NCBI RefSeq assembly: GCF_026965535.1
Contig: NZ_CP114039.1
Location: forward strand, 9,159,461 to 9,223,460
Length of the DNA stretch: 64,000 bases
Direction of reading: 5' to 3'
From: Corallococcus sp. NCRR
GTDB taxonomy: Bacteria > Myxococcota > Myxococcia > Myxococcales > Myxococcaceae
Of this stretch, positions 52,125 through 62,000 are shown piece after piece. Both the position numbers and the translations under genes were made by a program. How positions within the stretch are numbered: position 1 is the first letter of the stretch; every line of letters starts with the position of its first letter. The notes below the pieces were generated by a model that searched no databases, had not been told where the DNA came from, and saw only the letters and a program-made list of their open reading frames with translations.

Positions 52125-53429
52125 TCACGCGATGAACAGCCAGAACACCGCGCTGCCCACCAGCGCGATACCGGCCGCCGCGGCCAGCGCCCAGGGGAAT
52201 GCCCCCGCCGAGGCCGCCTGCTCCGGCGGCGGGATGACGCCCGTGGTGGAGCCCGTCCCGGTGCTCCGGGGCAGCATGCCGGTGGGCACCAGCGCGCTGG
52301 GCTCGTGCAGGTCCACCGGGTGCTCCGGCGGCGCGAAGGGCGACGGGCCGGAGATGCCGCTGGGCATGCGCGTGGAGCCCATGCCCGACGCGTCCGCGGA
52401 CGCCCCCGGCGACGAGCCCACCATGGACCCCGGCACCGCCAGCGCCGTGGACACGCGGCCGGAGGCATCCGGGGGGAAGAGCGTGGCCATCAGCGTCGCC
52501 AGCTCCCGGCCGCCGGACGTCCAGTGCTGCGCCGTGCGGTAGCGCTCCAGGTCGTCGTGCAGCTCGCGCGCCGTCTGGTAGCGCTGCGCGGGGTCCTTCG
52601 CCAGGCACTTGAGCAGGATGCGCTCCAAATCCGGCGGGAAGCCCGGGGCCACGTGCGACGGCGGCGGCACGTCCCCCGCCGACGCGGCCATGATGGTGGC
52701 CTCCATCGAGTCGCGCTTGAACAGCCGGCGCCCGGTGGACGCCTCGTAGAGCACGATGCCCAGCGAATACAGGTCCGAGCGGTGGTCCAGCTCCCGGTTC
52801 GTTATCTGCTCCGGGGACATGTACGCGTACTTGCCCTTCACCACCCCGGCCACCGTGCGCTCCAGGTTCACGGAGCTCTTCACGATGCCGAAGTCCGCCA
52901 GCTTCACGATGCCGTCGCGGGACACCAGCACGTTGCCCGGCGTGATGTCCCGGTGCACCAGCTTCAGCGGCGTCCCGTCCGACAGCGTCTTCGCGTGCGC
53001 GTACGTGAGCGCGTCCGACATGGCCAGGCCCACGTCCACCGTCACCCGGGGCCCCAGCGGGATGTTCGCCGCCGCCGCGTGCCGCATGATGCGGTCCAAC
53101 GACTGGCCCTGGATCCACTCCATCGCCAGGTAGTACTGACCGTCGATCTTCCCGAAGTCGAACACCTGCACGATGTTCGGGTGCGTGAGCAGCGCCGCGA
53201 CCTTCGCCTCGTCCGCGAACATCCGCGCGAAGGGCTCCAGGTTCGCGTACTCCGGCAGGATGCGCTTGATGACGCACGCCTTGGAGAAGCCGTCAGGCCC
53301 GTCAATCGTCGCCAGGAACAGGTGCGCCATCCCGCCCGTGGCGAGCCGCTGCACCATTCGGTACTTCCCGAAGAGGATGTCCACCCCGGGTGTGGCCGGC
53401 GAAGGCGTCGCGGTATCAACCCTGTCCAA
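52125..53429 (-). CDS. Transmembrane Ser/Thr protein kinase
   Basis: 434 aa from TTG 53429, which has GGGAG about seven bases upstream. Kinase domain about 20-285: ATGGMAHLF, CVIKRI lysine, HRDITPGN (159-166), DFG (179-181) and YMSPEQI. A low-complexity Ser/Pro/Gly linker of about 110 residues leads to a single C-terminal membrane helix (about 410-430) with essentially no extracytoplasmic part, so it needs a partner for sensing. The PEGA protein encoded 43 bases downstream is the obvious candidate. Divergent from an MHS transporter. Substrates unknown. Confidence 0.9.
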   Translation of the reverse strand: MDRVDTATPSPATPGVDILFGKYRMVQRLATGGMAHLFLATIDGPDGFSKACVIKRILPEYANLEPFARMFADEAKVAALLTHPNIVQVFDFGKIDGQYYLAMEWIQGQSLDRIMRHAAAANIPLGPRVTVDVGLAMSDALTYAHAKTLSDGTPLKLVHRDITPGNVLVSRDGIVKLADFGIVKSSVNLERTVAGVVKGKYAYMSPEQITNRELDHRSDLYSLGIVLYEASTGRRLFKRDSMEATIMAASAGDVPPPSHVAPGFPPDLERILLKCLAKDPAQRYQTARELHDDLERYRTAQHWTSGGRELATLMATLFPPDASGRVSTALAVPGSMVGSSPGASADASGMGSTRMPSGISGPSPFAPPEHPVDLHEPSALVPTGMLPRSTGTGSTTGVIPPPEQAASAGAFPWALAAAAGIALVGSAVFWLFIA

Positions 53430-53596
53430 ATTGTACTCCCGGGACGGAACTCGCAATTCCCGGAAGATACCTATGCCGAGACCTCCCCACAAGTTTCGCA
53501 CAACGTGTCAACAGGTTTTACGGAGAATACACTTTAACAACGTGATGGATCGCCGACCCACGGGGCGTCCGGCATATCCTCCGGGTCCTCAAGCGC

Positions 53597-54937
53597 ATGG
53601 CGACCCTCCCTTCCGACGCCCCGTCCCCGCTGGCCGCTCCCCGTCCGCTGTCCGCCCGGGACATCCGCACCCTGGGCCTGGCGGCGCTGGGGGGCGCGCT
53701 GGAGTTCTATGACTTCATCATCTTCGTGTTCTTCACGGCGGTGATGGGGAAGCTGTTCTTCCCGCCGGAGACGGCGGACTGGCTGCGGCAGTTGCAGACG
53801 TTCGGGCTGTTCGCGGCGGGGTACCTGGCGCGTCCGATGGGCGGCATCGTGATGGCGCACTTCGGGGACCGGACCGGGCGCAAGCGGATGTTCACGTTGA
53901 GCGTCTTCCTGATGTCGGTGCCCACGCTGTGCATGGGCCTGCTGCCCACGTTCGCCACGGCCGGGTACGCGGCGCCGCTCCTGTTGCTCATGCTGCGGCT
54001 GCTCCAGGGCGCGGCGGTGGGCGGCGAGGTGCCGGGCGCGTGGGTGTTCGTCTCCGAGCACGTGCCGGAGCGCCGCGTGGGCCTGGCGTGCGGGACGCTC
54101 ACCTCCGGGCTCACGCTGGGCATCCTGCTGGGCTCGCTGGTGGCCACCGCGGTCAACACCGCCTTCACGCCCCAGCAGGTGCTGGCGTACGGCTGGCGGT
54201 TTCCCTTCGTGGTGGGGGGCGTGTTCGGATTCTTCGCCGTGTTCCTGCGCCGCTGGCTCCAGGAGACGCCCGTCTTCGAGGAGATGCGCCAGAAGAAGGC
54301 GCTGGTGCGCGAGCTGCCGCTCAAGGCCGCGCTCCGGGGCCACGCGCCCGCCGTCGTGGTGTCCATGCTGTTCACCTGGGTGCTCACCGCGGGCATCGTG
54401 GTGGTCATCCTGATGACGCCCACGCTGATGCAGCAGTTGCACGGCATCCCTCCCGCGAAAGCGCTGGCGGCCAACAGCGTGGCCACGCTCACGCTCACGG
54501 CGGGCTGCATCTGCTTCGGCCTGCTCGCGGACCGGCTGGGGCCCACGCGGGCCATGGCCATCGGCTCGGGGATGCTGCTCGTCGCCGCGCAGCTGTTCTA
54601 CCGGGGCGTGGCGGGCGCGCCGGAGCTCCTGGTGCCGCTCTACGCAGGCGTGGGGTTCTGCGTGGGCGTGGCTGGCGTGGTGCCCGCGGTGATGGTGCAG
54701 GCCTTCCCTCCGGCGGTGCGCTTCTCCGGCCTGTCGTTCTCCTACAATGTGGCCTACGCGCTGTTCGGCGGCCTCACGCCGCTCGCCGTGACACTGGCCC
54801 TGAAGCAGAGCCCGCTCGCGCCCGCGCACTACGTCTCCGCGGTGTGCGCGGTGGGGCTCGTGGTGTCTCTCAGGCTCTTCCGGGGTTTCAGCGCCCGCGT
54901 CAGCCCCCTGGACGAACGTCCCATGCCGTCACGCTGA
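53597..54937 (+). CDS. MFS transporter of the metabolite:H+ symporter (MHS) type
   Basis: 446 aa with 12 predicted membrane helices. It starts with GALEFYDFIIFVFF and has ARPMGGIVMAHFGDRTGRKRM, the MHS/ProP-KgtP version of the MFS loop motif, plus the family LLRLLQGAAVGGEVPGA. The family imports organic acids or osmolytes with protons. The precise substrate is not readable. It is divergent from the kinase gene at 53429, with about 165 bases between containing A/T-rich stretches that could hold promoters. Confidence 0.88.
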   Translation: MATLPSDAPSPLAAPRPLSARDIRTLGLAALGGALEFYDFIIFVFFTAVMGKLFFPPETADWLRQLQTFGLFAAGYLARPMGGIVMAHFGDRTGRKRMFTLSVFLMSVPTLCMGLLPTFATAGYAAPLLLLMLRLLQGAAVGGEVPGAWVFVSEHVPERRVGLACGTLTSGLTLGILLGSLVATAVNTAFTPQQVLAYGWRFPFVVGGVFGFFAVFLRRWLQETPVFEEMRQKKALVRELPLKAALRGHAPAVVVSMLFTWVLTAGIVVVILMTPTLMQQLHGIPPAKALAANSVATLTLTAGCICFGLLADRLGPTRAMAIGSGMLLVAAQLFYRGVAGAPELLVPLYAGVGFCVGVAGVVPAVMVQAFPPAVRFSGLSFSYNVAYALFGGLTPLAVTLALKQSPLAPAHYVSAVCAVGLVVSLRLFRGFSARVSPLDERPMPSR

Positions 54938-55164
54938 GGCCGGGTGGGACGCCTGCCCGGCGGCCCGTATGTTGACCGGTCGCCGGTCCGTCCGGGGTGT
55001 GGAATCACCGGACTGGCTCCCACCAGGGGTGTCGGTTATGCCACGAAGCCAACGCAGGGCGCTTCGGGCATGCCCTGCTCGCCCCTCGTGCGCACCTTGT
55101 CCCGGCGCGTTCTTTTGAACGGCGGAAGCGCGCGCGCAGGCACTCGCCGTCTGATGGACCCGGA

Positions 55165-56634
55165 ATGCCCAGCAGCAAGACACCTCTCTTTCCGAGCGGC
55201 ATCCCCAGCTTCGACGTCCTGCTGGGCGGAGGCATTCCTCCGCGCCAGTCCTTCATCGTCACCGGCACGCCGGGGTCGGGCAAGACGGTGCTGTGCAGCC
55301 AGGTGGCCTTCGCGGCCGCGGCGCGCGGCACGCCCGTGGTGGTCGTCACCGTCACCTCGGAGCCCCACGACAAGCTGATGGAGGCGCTGTCCGCCTTCTC
55401 CTTCTTCCAGCCGGACCTGCTGGGCGAGAAGCTCTTCCTCATCAGCGCCTACTCCGCGCTCAAGCGAGGCCCCAAGGAGGCCCGGGAGCTCATCCTCCAG
55501 ACGGTGCGCGAGCGCGGCGCGGCCATGCTCTTCATCGACGGGCTGCGCTCCATCCGGGACCTCTGGCAGGACGAGGCGCGGCTGCGCGAGTTCCTCTACG
55601 AGCTGGGCATCGGCCTGGCCGCCTGCAACTGCATTGGCCTGTTCACCACGGAGTACCCGCTGGGCCGGTTGATGGAGCTGCCGGAGGCCACCACGGTGGA
55701 CGGCATCGTGGCGCTGTCCGTCCAGCCGCACGGCTCCCGCCGGGTGCGCCGGGTGGAGGTGGTGAAGCTGCGCGGCCGGCCCCACCTCGCCGGTGAGCAC
55801 CTCATGCTCATTCGCAAGAGCGGCGTGGAGTTCATCCCGCGCCTGGAGGCCGTCCCGCTGGAGCTCCGGGACGAGCCGCCCACGCTCAAGCGCATGGGGT
55901 TCGGGCTTCCAGAGCTGGACGCGCTGATGCACGGGGGGCTTCCGGAGCTCAGCACCACGATGCTCGCGGGGAGCATGGGCATTGGAAAGACGCTGGTGGC
56001 CCTGCACTTCGCCGCGGATGGCGCGCGCCGGGAGCAGAAGGCGCTCTTCGTCTCCTTCTTCGATGCTCCGGCCATGCTCCAGGCCCGCGCCAAGCGCGTG
56101 GGACTGGACGTGGTCCCGCTCCTGGACGACGGACGGCTGACGATGCACTACCTGCCGCCCATGGAGATGGAGGCGGACGAGATCATCCAGGACCTGTTGG
56201 CTCAGGTGGACGCGCTCGGCATCCAGCGGCTGGTGCTGGACGGGCTCACGGAGCTGGAGCTGGCCATCCTGGACCCCATGCGGCGGCGCACCTTCCTGGC
56301 GTCGCTGGCGATGCGGCTGCGCATGCGTGGGATCACCACCGTGTTCACCCGCGAGGTGTCGAAGATCGTGGGCACGGAGCTGGACTTCAACGACGCGCCC
56401 GTCGCCAGCCTGGGAGAGAACCTGCTGCTGCTGCGCTACGTGGAGCTCCACGGCCAGATGCACCGCCTGATGTCGGTGCTCAAGATGCGCGACAGCGAAT
56501 ACTCCGCGGACCTGCGCGAGTTCCAGATCAACGACTCAGGCATGAAGGTGCTCGCCCCGCTGCGCTCCGCCACGGGCCTGCTCACCGGTCAGGCCCGGCC
56601 GCTGGGAACCGCCATTGGAGGAGTGGGTGAATGA
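55165..56634 (+). CDS. KaiC-like double-domain RecA-family ATPase
   Basis: 489 aa. Two KaiC/RadA-type domains: the first (about 5-235) has Walker A GTPGSGKT (Lys40) and LFIDGLRSIRDL; the second (about 240-470) has GSMGIGKT (Lys275) and LVLDGLTELELA. KaiC runs the cyanobacterial clock, but no kaiA or kaiB is near; in other bacteria such proteins act in signalling with histidine kinases. Its stop overlaps the start of a receiver-histidine kinase gene (ATGA, 56631-56634). ATG 55165 is chosen because the conserved fold starts there; about 227 upstream bases to the previous gene hold nothing clear. Confidence 0.88.
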   Translation: MPSSKTPLFPSGIPSFDVLLGGGIPPRQSFIVTGTPGSGKTVLCSQVAFAAAARGTPVVVVTVTSEPHDKLMEALSAFSFFQPDLLGEKLFLISAYSALKRGPKEARELILQTVRERGAAMLFIDGLRSIRDLWQDEARLREFLYELGIGLAACNCIGLFTTEYPLGRLMELPEATTVDGIVALSVQPHGSRRVRRVEVVKLRGRPHLAGEHLMLIRKSGVEFIPRLEAVPLELRDEPPTLKRMGFGLPELDALMHGGLPELSTTMLAGSMGIGKTLVALHFAADGARREQKALFVSFFDAPAMLQARAKRVGLDVVPLLDDGRLTMHYLPPMEMEADEIIQDLLAQVDALGIQRLVLDGLTELELAILDPMRRRTFLASLAMRLRMRGITTVFTREVSKIVGTELDFNDAPVASLGENLLLLRYVELHGQMHRLMSVLKMRDSEYSADLREFQINDSGMKVLAPLRSATGLLTGQARPLGTAIGGVGE

Positions 56635-57707
56635 GCCTGGTCCTCATCGCGGAGGATGAAGAGGCGCTCCTGGAGGTCTTCTCCGAGGTGGTGGAGGACC
56701 TGGGCCACCGCGTGGTGCGCGCGCACAACGGCGAGGAGGCGCTGCTGCTCGCCCGCACGGAGACGCCGGACCTGGTGGTCAGCGACCACATGATGCCGCG
56801 CAAGACGGGCATGCAGCTGCTGCACGCCATGCGCGCGGAGCCCATCCTGTCGGACGTGCCCTTCCTGCTGTTGAGCGCGGCGCGTCCGCAGGGGCGTGAA
56901 GCCGCGCAGACGTTCCTCGCGAAGCCGGTGGACCTGTCCACCTTCGAGCAGGCGGTGAGCACCGCGCTCCAGCACCGCGTGGCGGCCCGCCAGGACGCGG
57001 CCCCCGCCGCGCGCGAGGCGCCCAACGCGCTGGGCCTGGCCCGCGAGGAGATGCTCAACTGGGTGGCGCACGAGCTGAAGACGCCGCTCAGCTCCGCGCG
57101 GCTCAACACGCAGCTGCTCTTGCGCAAGGTGCAGAAGCGCGGCATCGACGACGAGCGCCGCTCCGCGGAGGCCGTCCTGCGCCAGTTGGACCGGATGAAC
57201 GGGCTGGTGACGTCCATCCTGGACGCCTCCCGGCTGGCGGACGGGAAGCTGGAGCTGAAGCTTCAGCCCACGGAGCTGACGCCCTTCCTCCAGGAGCTCA
57301 TCCAGGAGTGGCGCGAGCTGCAACCGGAGATGGACTTCTCCTTCCACGCCCTGGAGCCGGTGGAGCCGCTGATGCTGGACGCGGACCGGCTGCGCCAGGT
57401 GCTCAACAACCTGCTGTCCAACGCGGTGAAGTACAGCGGCACGTCGCGCCAGGTCGAGCTGGGGCTGACGCTCAACCCGGGCCTCGTCCTGGTCCACGTG
57501 CGCGACTGGGGCGTGGGCATCCCCGCCAACGCCCTGCCCCATGTCTTCGACCGCTTCCAACGCGCGGACGAGGACCGCGGGCGCGGCCACGGCCTGGGCC
57601 TCTTCATCGCCGCGGCGCTCGCGAAACTGCACGGCGGCTCGCTCTCCGCCCGCTCCACCCTGGGTGAAGGCTCCACGTTCACCCTGCGCCTGCCCCGGCG
57701 GAACTGA
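56631..57707 (+). CDS. Receiver-domain histidine kinase (hybrid, N-terminal receiver)
   Basis: 358 aa, soluble. The N-terminal response-regulator receiver (1-120) has DE at 9-10, phospho-acceptor Asp52 (VVSDHMMP) and the LAKPVD lysine. The HisKA domain has HELKTP with His147. The HATPase domain has NNLLSNAVKYS (N box), RDWGVGIP (G1) and GRGHGLGL (G2). It shares a four-base overlap with the KaiC-like ATPase gene, so the ATPase probably modulates or is modulated by this kinase. No cognate DNA-binding regulator is next to it. Confidence 0.92.
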   Translation: MSLVLIAEDEEALLEVFSEVVEDLGHRVVRAHNGEEALLLARTETPDLVVSDHMMPRKTGMQLLHAMRAEPILSDVPFLLLSAARPQGREAAQTFLAKPVDLSTFEQAVSTALQHRVAARQDAAPAAREAPNALGLAREEMLNWVAHELKTPLSSARLNTQLLLRKVQKRGIDDERRSAEAVLRQLDRMNGLVTSILDASRLADGKLELKLQPTELTPFLQELIQEWRELQPEMDFSFHALEPVEPLMLDADRLRQVLNNLLSNAVKYSGTSRQVELGLTLNPGLVLVHVRDWGVGIPANALPHVFDRFQRADEDRGRGHGLGLFIAAALAKLHGGSLSARSTLGEGSTFTLRLPRRN

Positions 57708-57802
57708 AGCAGCACTGCACGTTTCCGCCGAAACTCCATCTAAACAGACCAGATTGGAAGTCCATGAACACCCGGCGCTCTCGGTGAATTAGAAAGCGAG
57801 GC

Positions 57803-59041
57803 GTGTCCACGCCTCCTCCGTCCCGCCTGTCCTCGCTGCGCGCGTTGAAGCACCGCGACTTCGCCTTCCTGTGGAGCGGCGCGGCGCTGTCCAACATCGG
57901 CACGTGGATGGAGGTGCTGGCGCTGGGCGTGTACGTGACGAAGGTCACGGGCCGGGCGGAGTGGACGGGCGGCGTGGCGGCGCTGACGTGGCTGCCGTCC
58001 ATCCTCTTGTCACCGCTGGGGGGCGCGCTGGGCGACCGCTTCGACCGGCGGCGCGCGGTGGGGCTGGGGGCGCTGGTGCAGATGGTGCTCGCGGGGACGC
58101 TGGCGGCGCTGGCCTTCACCGGCGGGCTGACGGTGCGCTGGGTGGCGGTCATCTCGTTCCTCAACGGCTGCGCGGTGACGCTGTTCATGCCCGCGTTCTC
58201 CGCGCTCATCGCGGTCTCGGTGCCAAAGGAGGACCTGCACAGCGCGCTCAGCCTCAACTCGGCCCAGGCCAACCTGGGGCGCATCTGCGGCCCGGCGCTG
58301 GCGGCGCTGCTCATCGCGCACACGGACATCGGCTGGGTGCTGCTGCTCAACACGCTGTCCTTCGCCGCGGTGGTGCTGTCGCTGTTGGGCGTGCGCGGGG
58401 CCCCGGCCGTGGCGAAGCCCGCGTCGCCGGAGGGGCTGTGGGCGGGCATCGCGCGAGGCTTCCAGGTGGCGCGCGCGGATGAGGCGCTGCTCATGGCCAT
58501 GGGCGGGACGCTGGCCATCGCGCTCTGCATCGCCCCGTTCACGGCGCTGGCGCCGGTGATGGCCATCCGGGTGTTCGGCCAGGACGCGGGCGCCACGTCG
58601 ATGCTGGTGACGGCGCAGGGCGCGGGGGCGTTCCTCGCGGCGCTCTCCGCGGGGACGCTGGCGGACCGGATGGGACGGGCGCGGCTGTTGGAGGTGAGCC
58701 TGCTGCTCATCGGTCCGGTGGCGGCGGCGTACTGGCTGGCCCCGTCGCTGGGGGTCGCGACGGTGGCCGTGCTGCTGTTGGGCTCGCTGTACATGCTGAC
58801 GCTCACGGGGCTGGCCACGGTGTGCCAGGCGCGCGTGTCGGGCGAGCTCCAGGCGCGCATCGCCAGCCTCAACTCCATGCTGCTCTTCGTCGGCTTCACG
58901 GTGGGCGTGTGGTCGCAGGGCGCGCTCGCGGACCGGCTGGGCGTCCGGGCCGTCATGGGGGGCGCGGCATTCGGGTTCCTCCTCTTCACCGTCCTCTTGC
59001 GCACGCTGCGCTCGCGCGGCTTCGCCGCCTACGAGACCTGA
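57803..59041 (+). CDS. MFS exporter, probably for the NRPS product
   Basis: 412 aa with 10 to 12 membrane helices, of the EntS/MFS_3 type: FAFLWSGAALSNIGTWME, SPLGGALGDRFDRRR and ASLNSMLLFVGFTVGVWSQGA. Family members export siderophores or drugs. It starts at GTG 57803 (GAGG immediately before) and ends 13 bases before the NRPS start, so the two are probably one operon; export of the peptide product is inferred. Confidence 0.87.
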   Translation: MSTPPPSRLSSLRALKHRDFAFLWSGAALSNIGTWMEVLALGVYVTKVTGRAEWTGGVAALTWLPSILLSPLGGALGDRFDRRRAVGLGALVQMVLAGTLAALAFTGGLTVRWVAVISFLNGCAVTLFMPAFSALIAVSVPKEDLHSALSLNSAQANLGRICGPALAALLIAHTDIGWVLLLNTLSFAAVVLSLLGVRGAPAVAKPASPEGLWAGIARGFQVARADEALLMAMGGTLAIALCIAPFTALAPVMAIRVFGQDAGATSMLVTAQGAGAFLAALSAGTLADRMGRARLLEVSLLLIGPVAAAYWLAPSLGVATVAVLLLGSLYMLTLTGLATVCQARVSGELQARIASLNSMLLFVGFTVGVWSQGALADRLGVRAVMGGAAFGFLLFTVLLRTLRSRGFAAYET

Positions 59042-59054
59042 CAGGGCCTTCACG

Positions 59055-62000
59055 ATGACGACCTCCTCGCCGGTTGCCCCGGGCAAGAAGCGCATTCCGC
59101 TGCCGCTCGTCCCCAGGACGGGGGCGCTGCCGCTGTCCTTCATGCAGCAGCGCCTGTGGTTCCTGGCGCAGATGGAGGGCACGAGCGCCACGTACAACGT
59201 CTACTTCTTCGTGCGGCTCCAGGGCGCGCTGGACGCGGACGCGCTGGAGCGGGCCCTCCAGGGGGTCGTGGACCGGCACGAATCCCTGCGCACCACGTTC
59301 GCCGCGGTGGACGGCCAGCCGGTGCAGCGCATCGCCGCTTCACTCGATCTGAGGCTCCGCCGGGAGGACCTGACCGGCCGGGAGCAGGACCTGCGCGCGC
59401 ACGCCGAAGCAGAGGCGCGCACGCCCTTCGACCTGGAGCACGGGCCGCTGGCACGGGCCACGCTGGTGCGGCTGTCGCAAGAGGAGCACGCGCTGCTCTT
59501 CGTCACGCACCACATCGTCTGCGACGCGGTGTCGCTGGGGTGGATGGCGAACGAGCTGAGCGCGCTCTATGCCGCCGCCGTCCGGAGCGAGCCGCCCCGG
59601 CTGCCGGAGCTGCCGGCGCAGTACGCGGACTTCGCGCACTGGCAGCGCCAGACGCTCACCGGGGATGTCCTGGAGGCCGAGCGCGCGTGGTGGAAGGAGC
59701 GGCTTTCGGGCGCGCCTCCCGCGCTGGAGCTGCCCACGGACCGGCCGCGCCCGCCGCGTCAGACGTCCCGGGGCGCGGTGTACCGCCTGCCCATGCCCCA
59801 GGCCCTGGCCACGGGCATCCGCGAGCTCTCCCGCAAGGCGGCCGTCACGCCGTACATGACGCTGCTGGCGGCGTTCCAGGTGCTGCTGTCGCGCTACAGC
59901 GGCCAGGAGGACCTGGTGGTGGGCACGCCCGTGGCGGGGCGCGGACGGCGGGAGGTGGAGCGGCTCATCGGCTTCTTCGCCAACACGCTGGCGCTGCGGC
60001 TGGACACGTCCGGCGACCCGGCGTTCCTCGCGCTGCTCGGCCGCGTGCGCGACGTGTGCCTGGGCGCGTACGCGCACCCGGACATGCCCTTCGAACAACT
60101 GGTGGACCTGCTGGTGCCGCAGCGCGACCCCAGCCGCTCCCCGCTGTTCCAGGCGATGTTCGTGCATGTGAATTCGCCGTGGGCCGCGCTGAAGTGGCCC
60201 GGCCTCACCGTGACGGAGCTGGACTTCGAGCCCGGCGTCGCGCGCTTCGACATCACCCTCTTCCTCTACGACGACCCCAGCGGCCTGGAGGCGCGCTGGG
60301 AGTACAACGCGGACCTCTTCGACGAGGCGACCATCGCGCGCATGGCCGCGCACTACGCGCGCCTGCTGGAGGGCGCCGTGGCGAACCCCGGCGCTCCCGT
60401 GTCCGCGCTGCCGCTCCTGACCGCGCGCGAGCGGGAACGCGCGGTGAAGGACTGGAACGACACCGGCGCGGACGTGGCCGTGCACCCCGGCGTGCACGCC
60501 CTCTTCGAGGCCAGCGTGCGCCGGAGTCCGGACGCCATCGCGGTGCGCTTCGGGGAGGCGAGCCTCACCTACGCGGAGCTGGACCGGCGGGCCAACCGCG
60601 TCGCCCATGCGCTGCGCCAGCGCGGCGTGACGCCGGACACGGCGGTGGGGCTGTGCGTGGACCGCTCGCTGGAGCTGGCGGTGGGCGTGCTGGGCATCCT
60701 CAAGTCGGGCGCGGCCTACTGCCCGTTGGATCCGGCGTACCCACCGGAGCGGCTGGCGCTGATGCTGGAGACGTCGCGCGCGAAGGTGCTCGTCACGCGG
60801 CGCTCCCTGGCGGCGGGGCTGCCGGAGGGCGTCGCGGAGCGGCTGTTCCTGGAGGACGGCCTGTCCACGCCGGACACCGCGCCCACGCCCGCGGGCGGAC
60901 CGGACACGCTGGCCTACGTCATCTTCACGTCGGGCTCCACGGGCGTGCCCAAGGGCGTGGCGATGCCGCACCGCCCGCTCTTCAACCTCATCCAGTGGCA
61001 GGTGCGCCGCTCCAGCGCGCCCCGGGGGCGCACGCTCCAGTTCTCCGCGCTGAGCTTCGACGTGTGCTTCCAGGAGATGCTGCCCACGTTCGCCGCGGGC
61101 GGGGAGCTGGTGCTCGTCTCGGAGGACACGCGGCGCGACGGCCGGGCCCTGCTCACGCTGATGCGCGACCAGGGCGTGGAGCGCATCTTCCTGCCGTTCG
61201 TCGCCTTGCAGCACCTGGCGGAGGTGGCGGACTCGGACGGCCTGCTGCCCACGTCGCTCCAGGAGATCAACACCGCGGGCGAGCAGCTCCGGATGACGCC
61301 CGCGCTGCGGCGGCTGCTCCACGCGCTGGACGGGTGCGTGCTGGACAACCACTACGGCCCCACGGAGACGCACGCGGCCTCCGCCCACGTGCTGAAGGGC
61401 AACCCGGACGCCTGGCCGGACCTGCCGCCCATTGGCCGCACCATCACCAACGCGCGCACGTACCTGCTGGACGCGCGCGGGGAGCCGGTGCCCGTGGGCG
61501 TCGCCGGCGAGCTGTTCATCGGCGGCGCGGGGCTGGCGCGCGGCTACCTGCACCGGCCGGACCTCACGGCGGAGCGCTTCCTGCCGGATCCGCTGAGCCC
61601 GCATCCGGGCGCGCGGATGTACCGCACCGGTGACTTCGCGCGGTACCTGCCAGACGGCACCCTGGAGTTCCTGGGCCGGCGCGACGCCCAGGTGAAGATC
61701 CGCGGCTATCGCATCGAGCTGCCGGAGGTGGAGGCGGCGGTGGCGAAGCTGCCGGGCGTGAAGGACGTCGCGGTCATCGCGCGGGAGGACGCGGCGCGGG
61801 GCAAGCACCTGGTGGCCTACGTGGTGACGCAGCCCGGAGCGGACGTGGACGCGGCCGGGCTCAAGGCGGTGCTCCGCGATCGGCTGCCGGAGTACATGGT
61901 GCCCGCGGCCTTCGTGCTGCTGGACGCGTTCCCCCTCACCCCCAGCGGCAAGCTGGACCGGCGCGCCCTGCCCGCTCCGGATGAGGACGCGGACGAGGCC

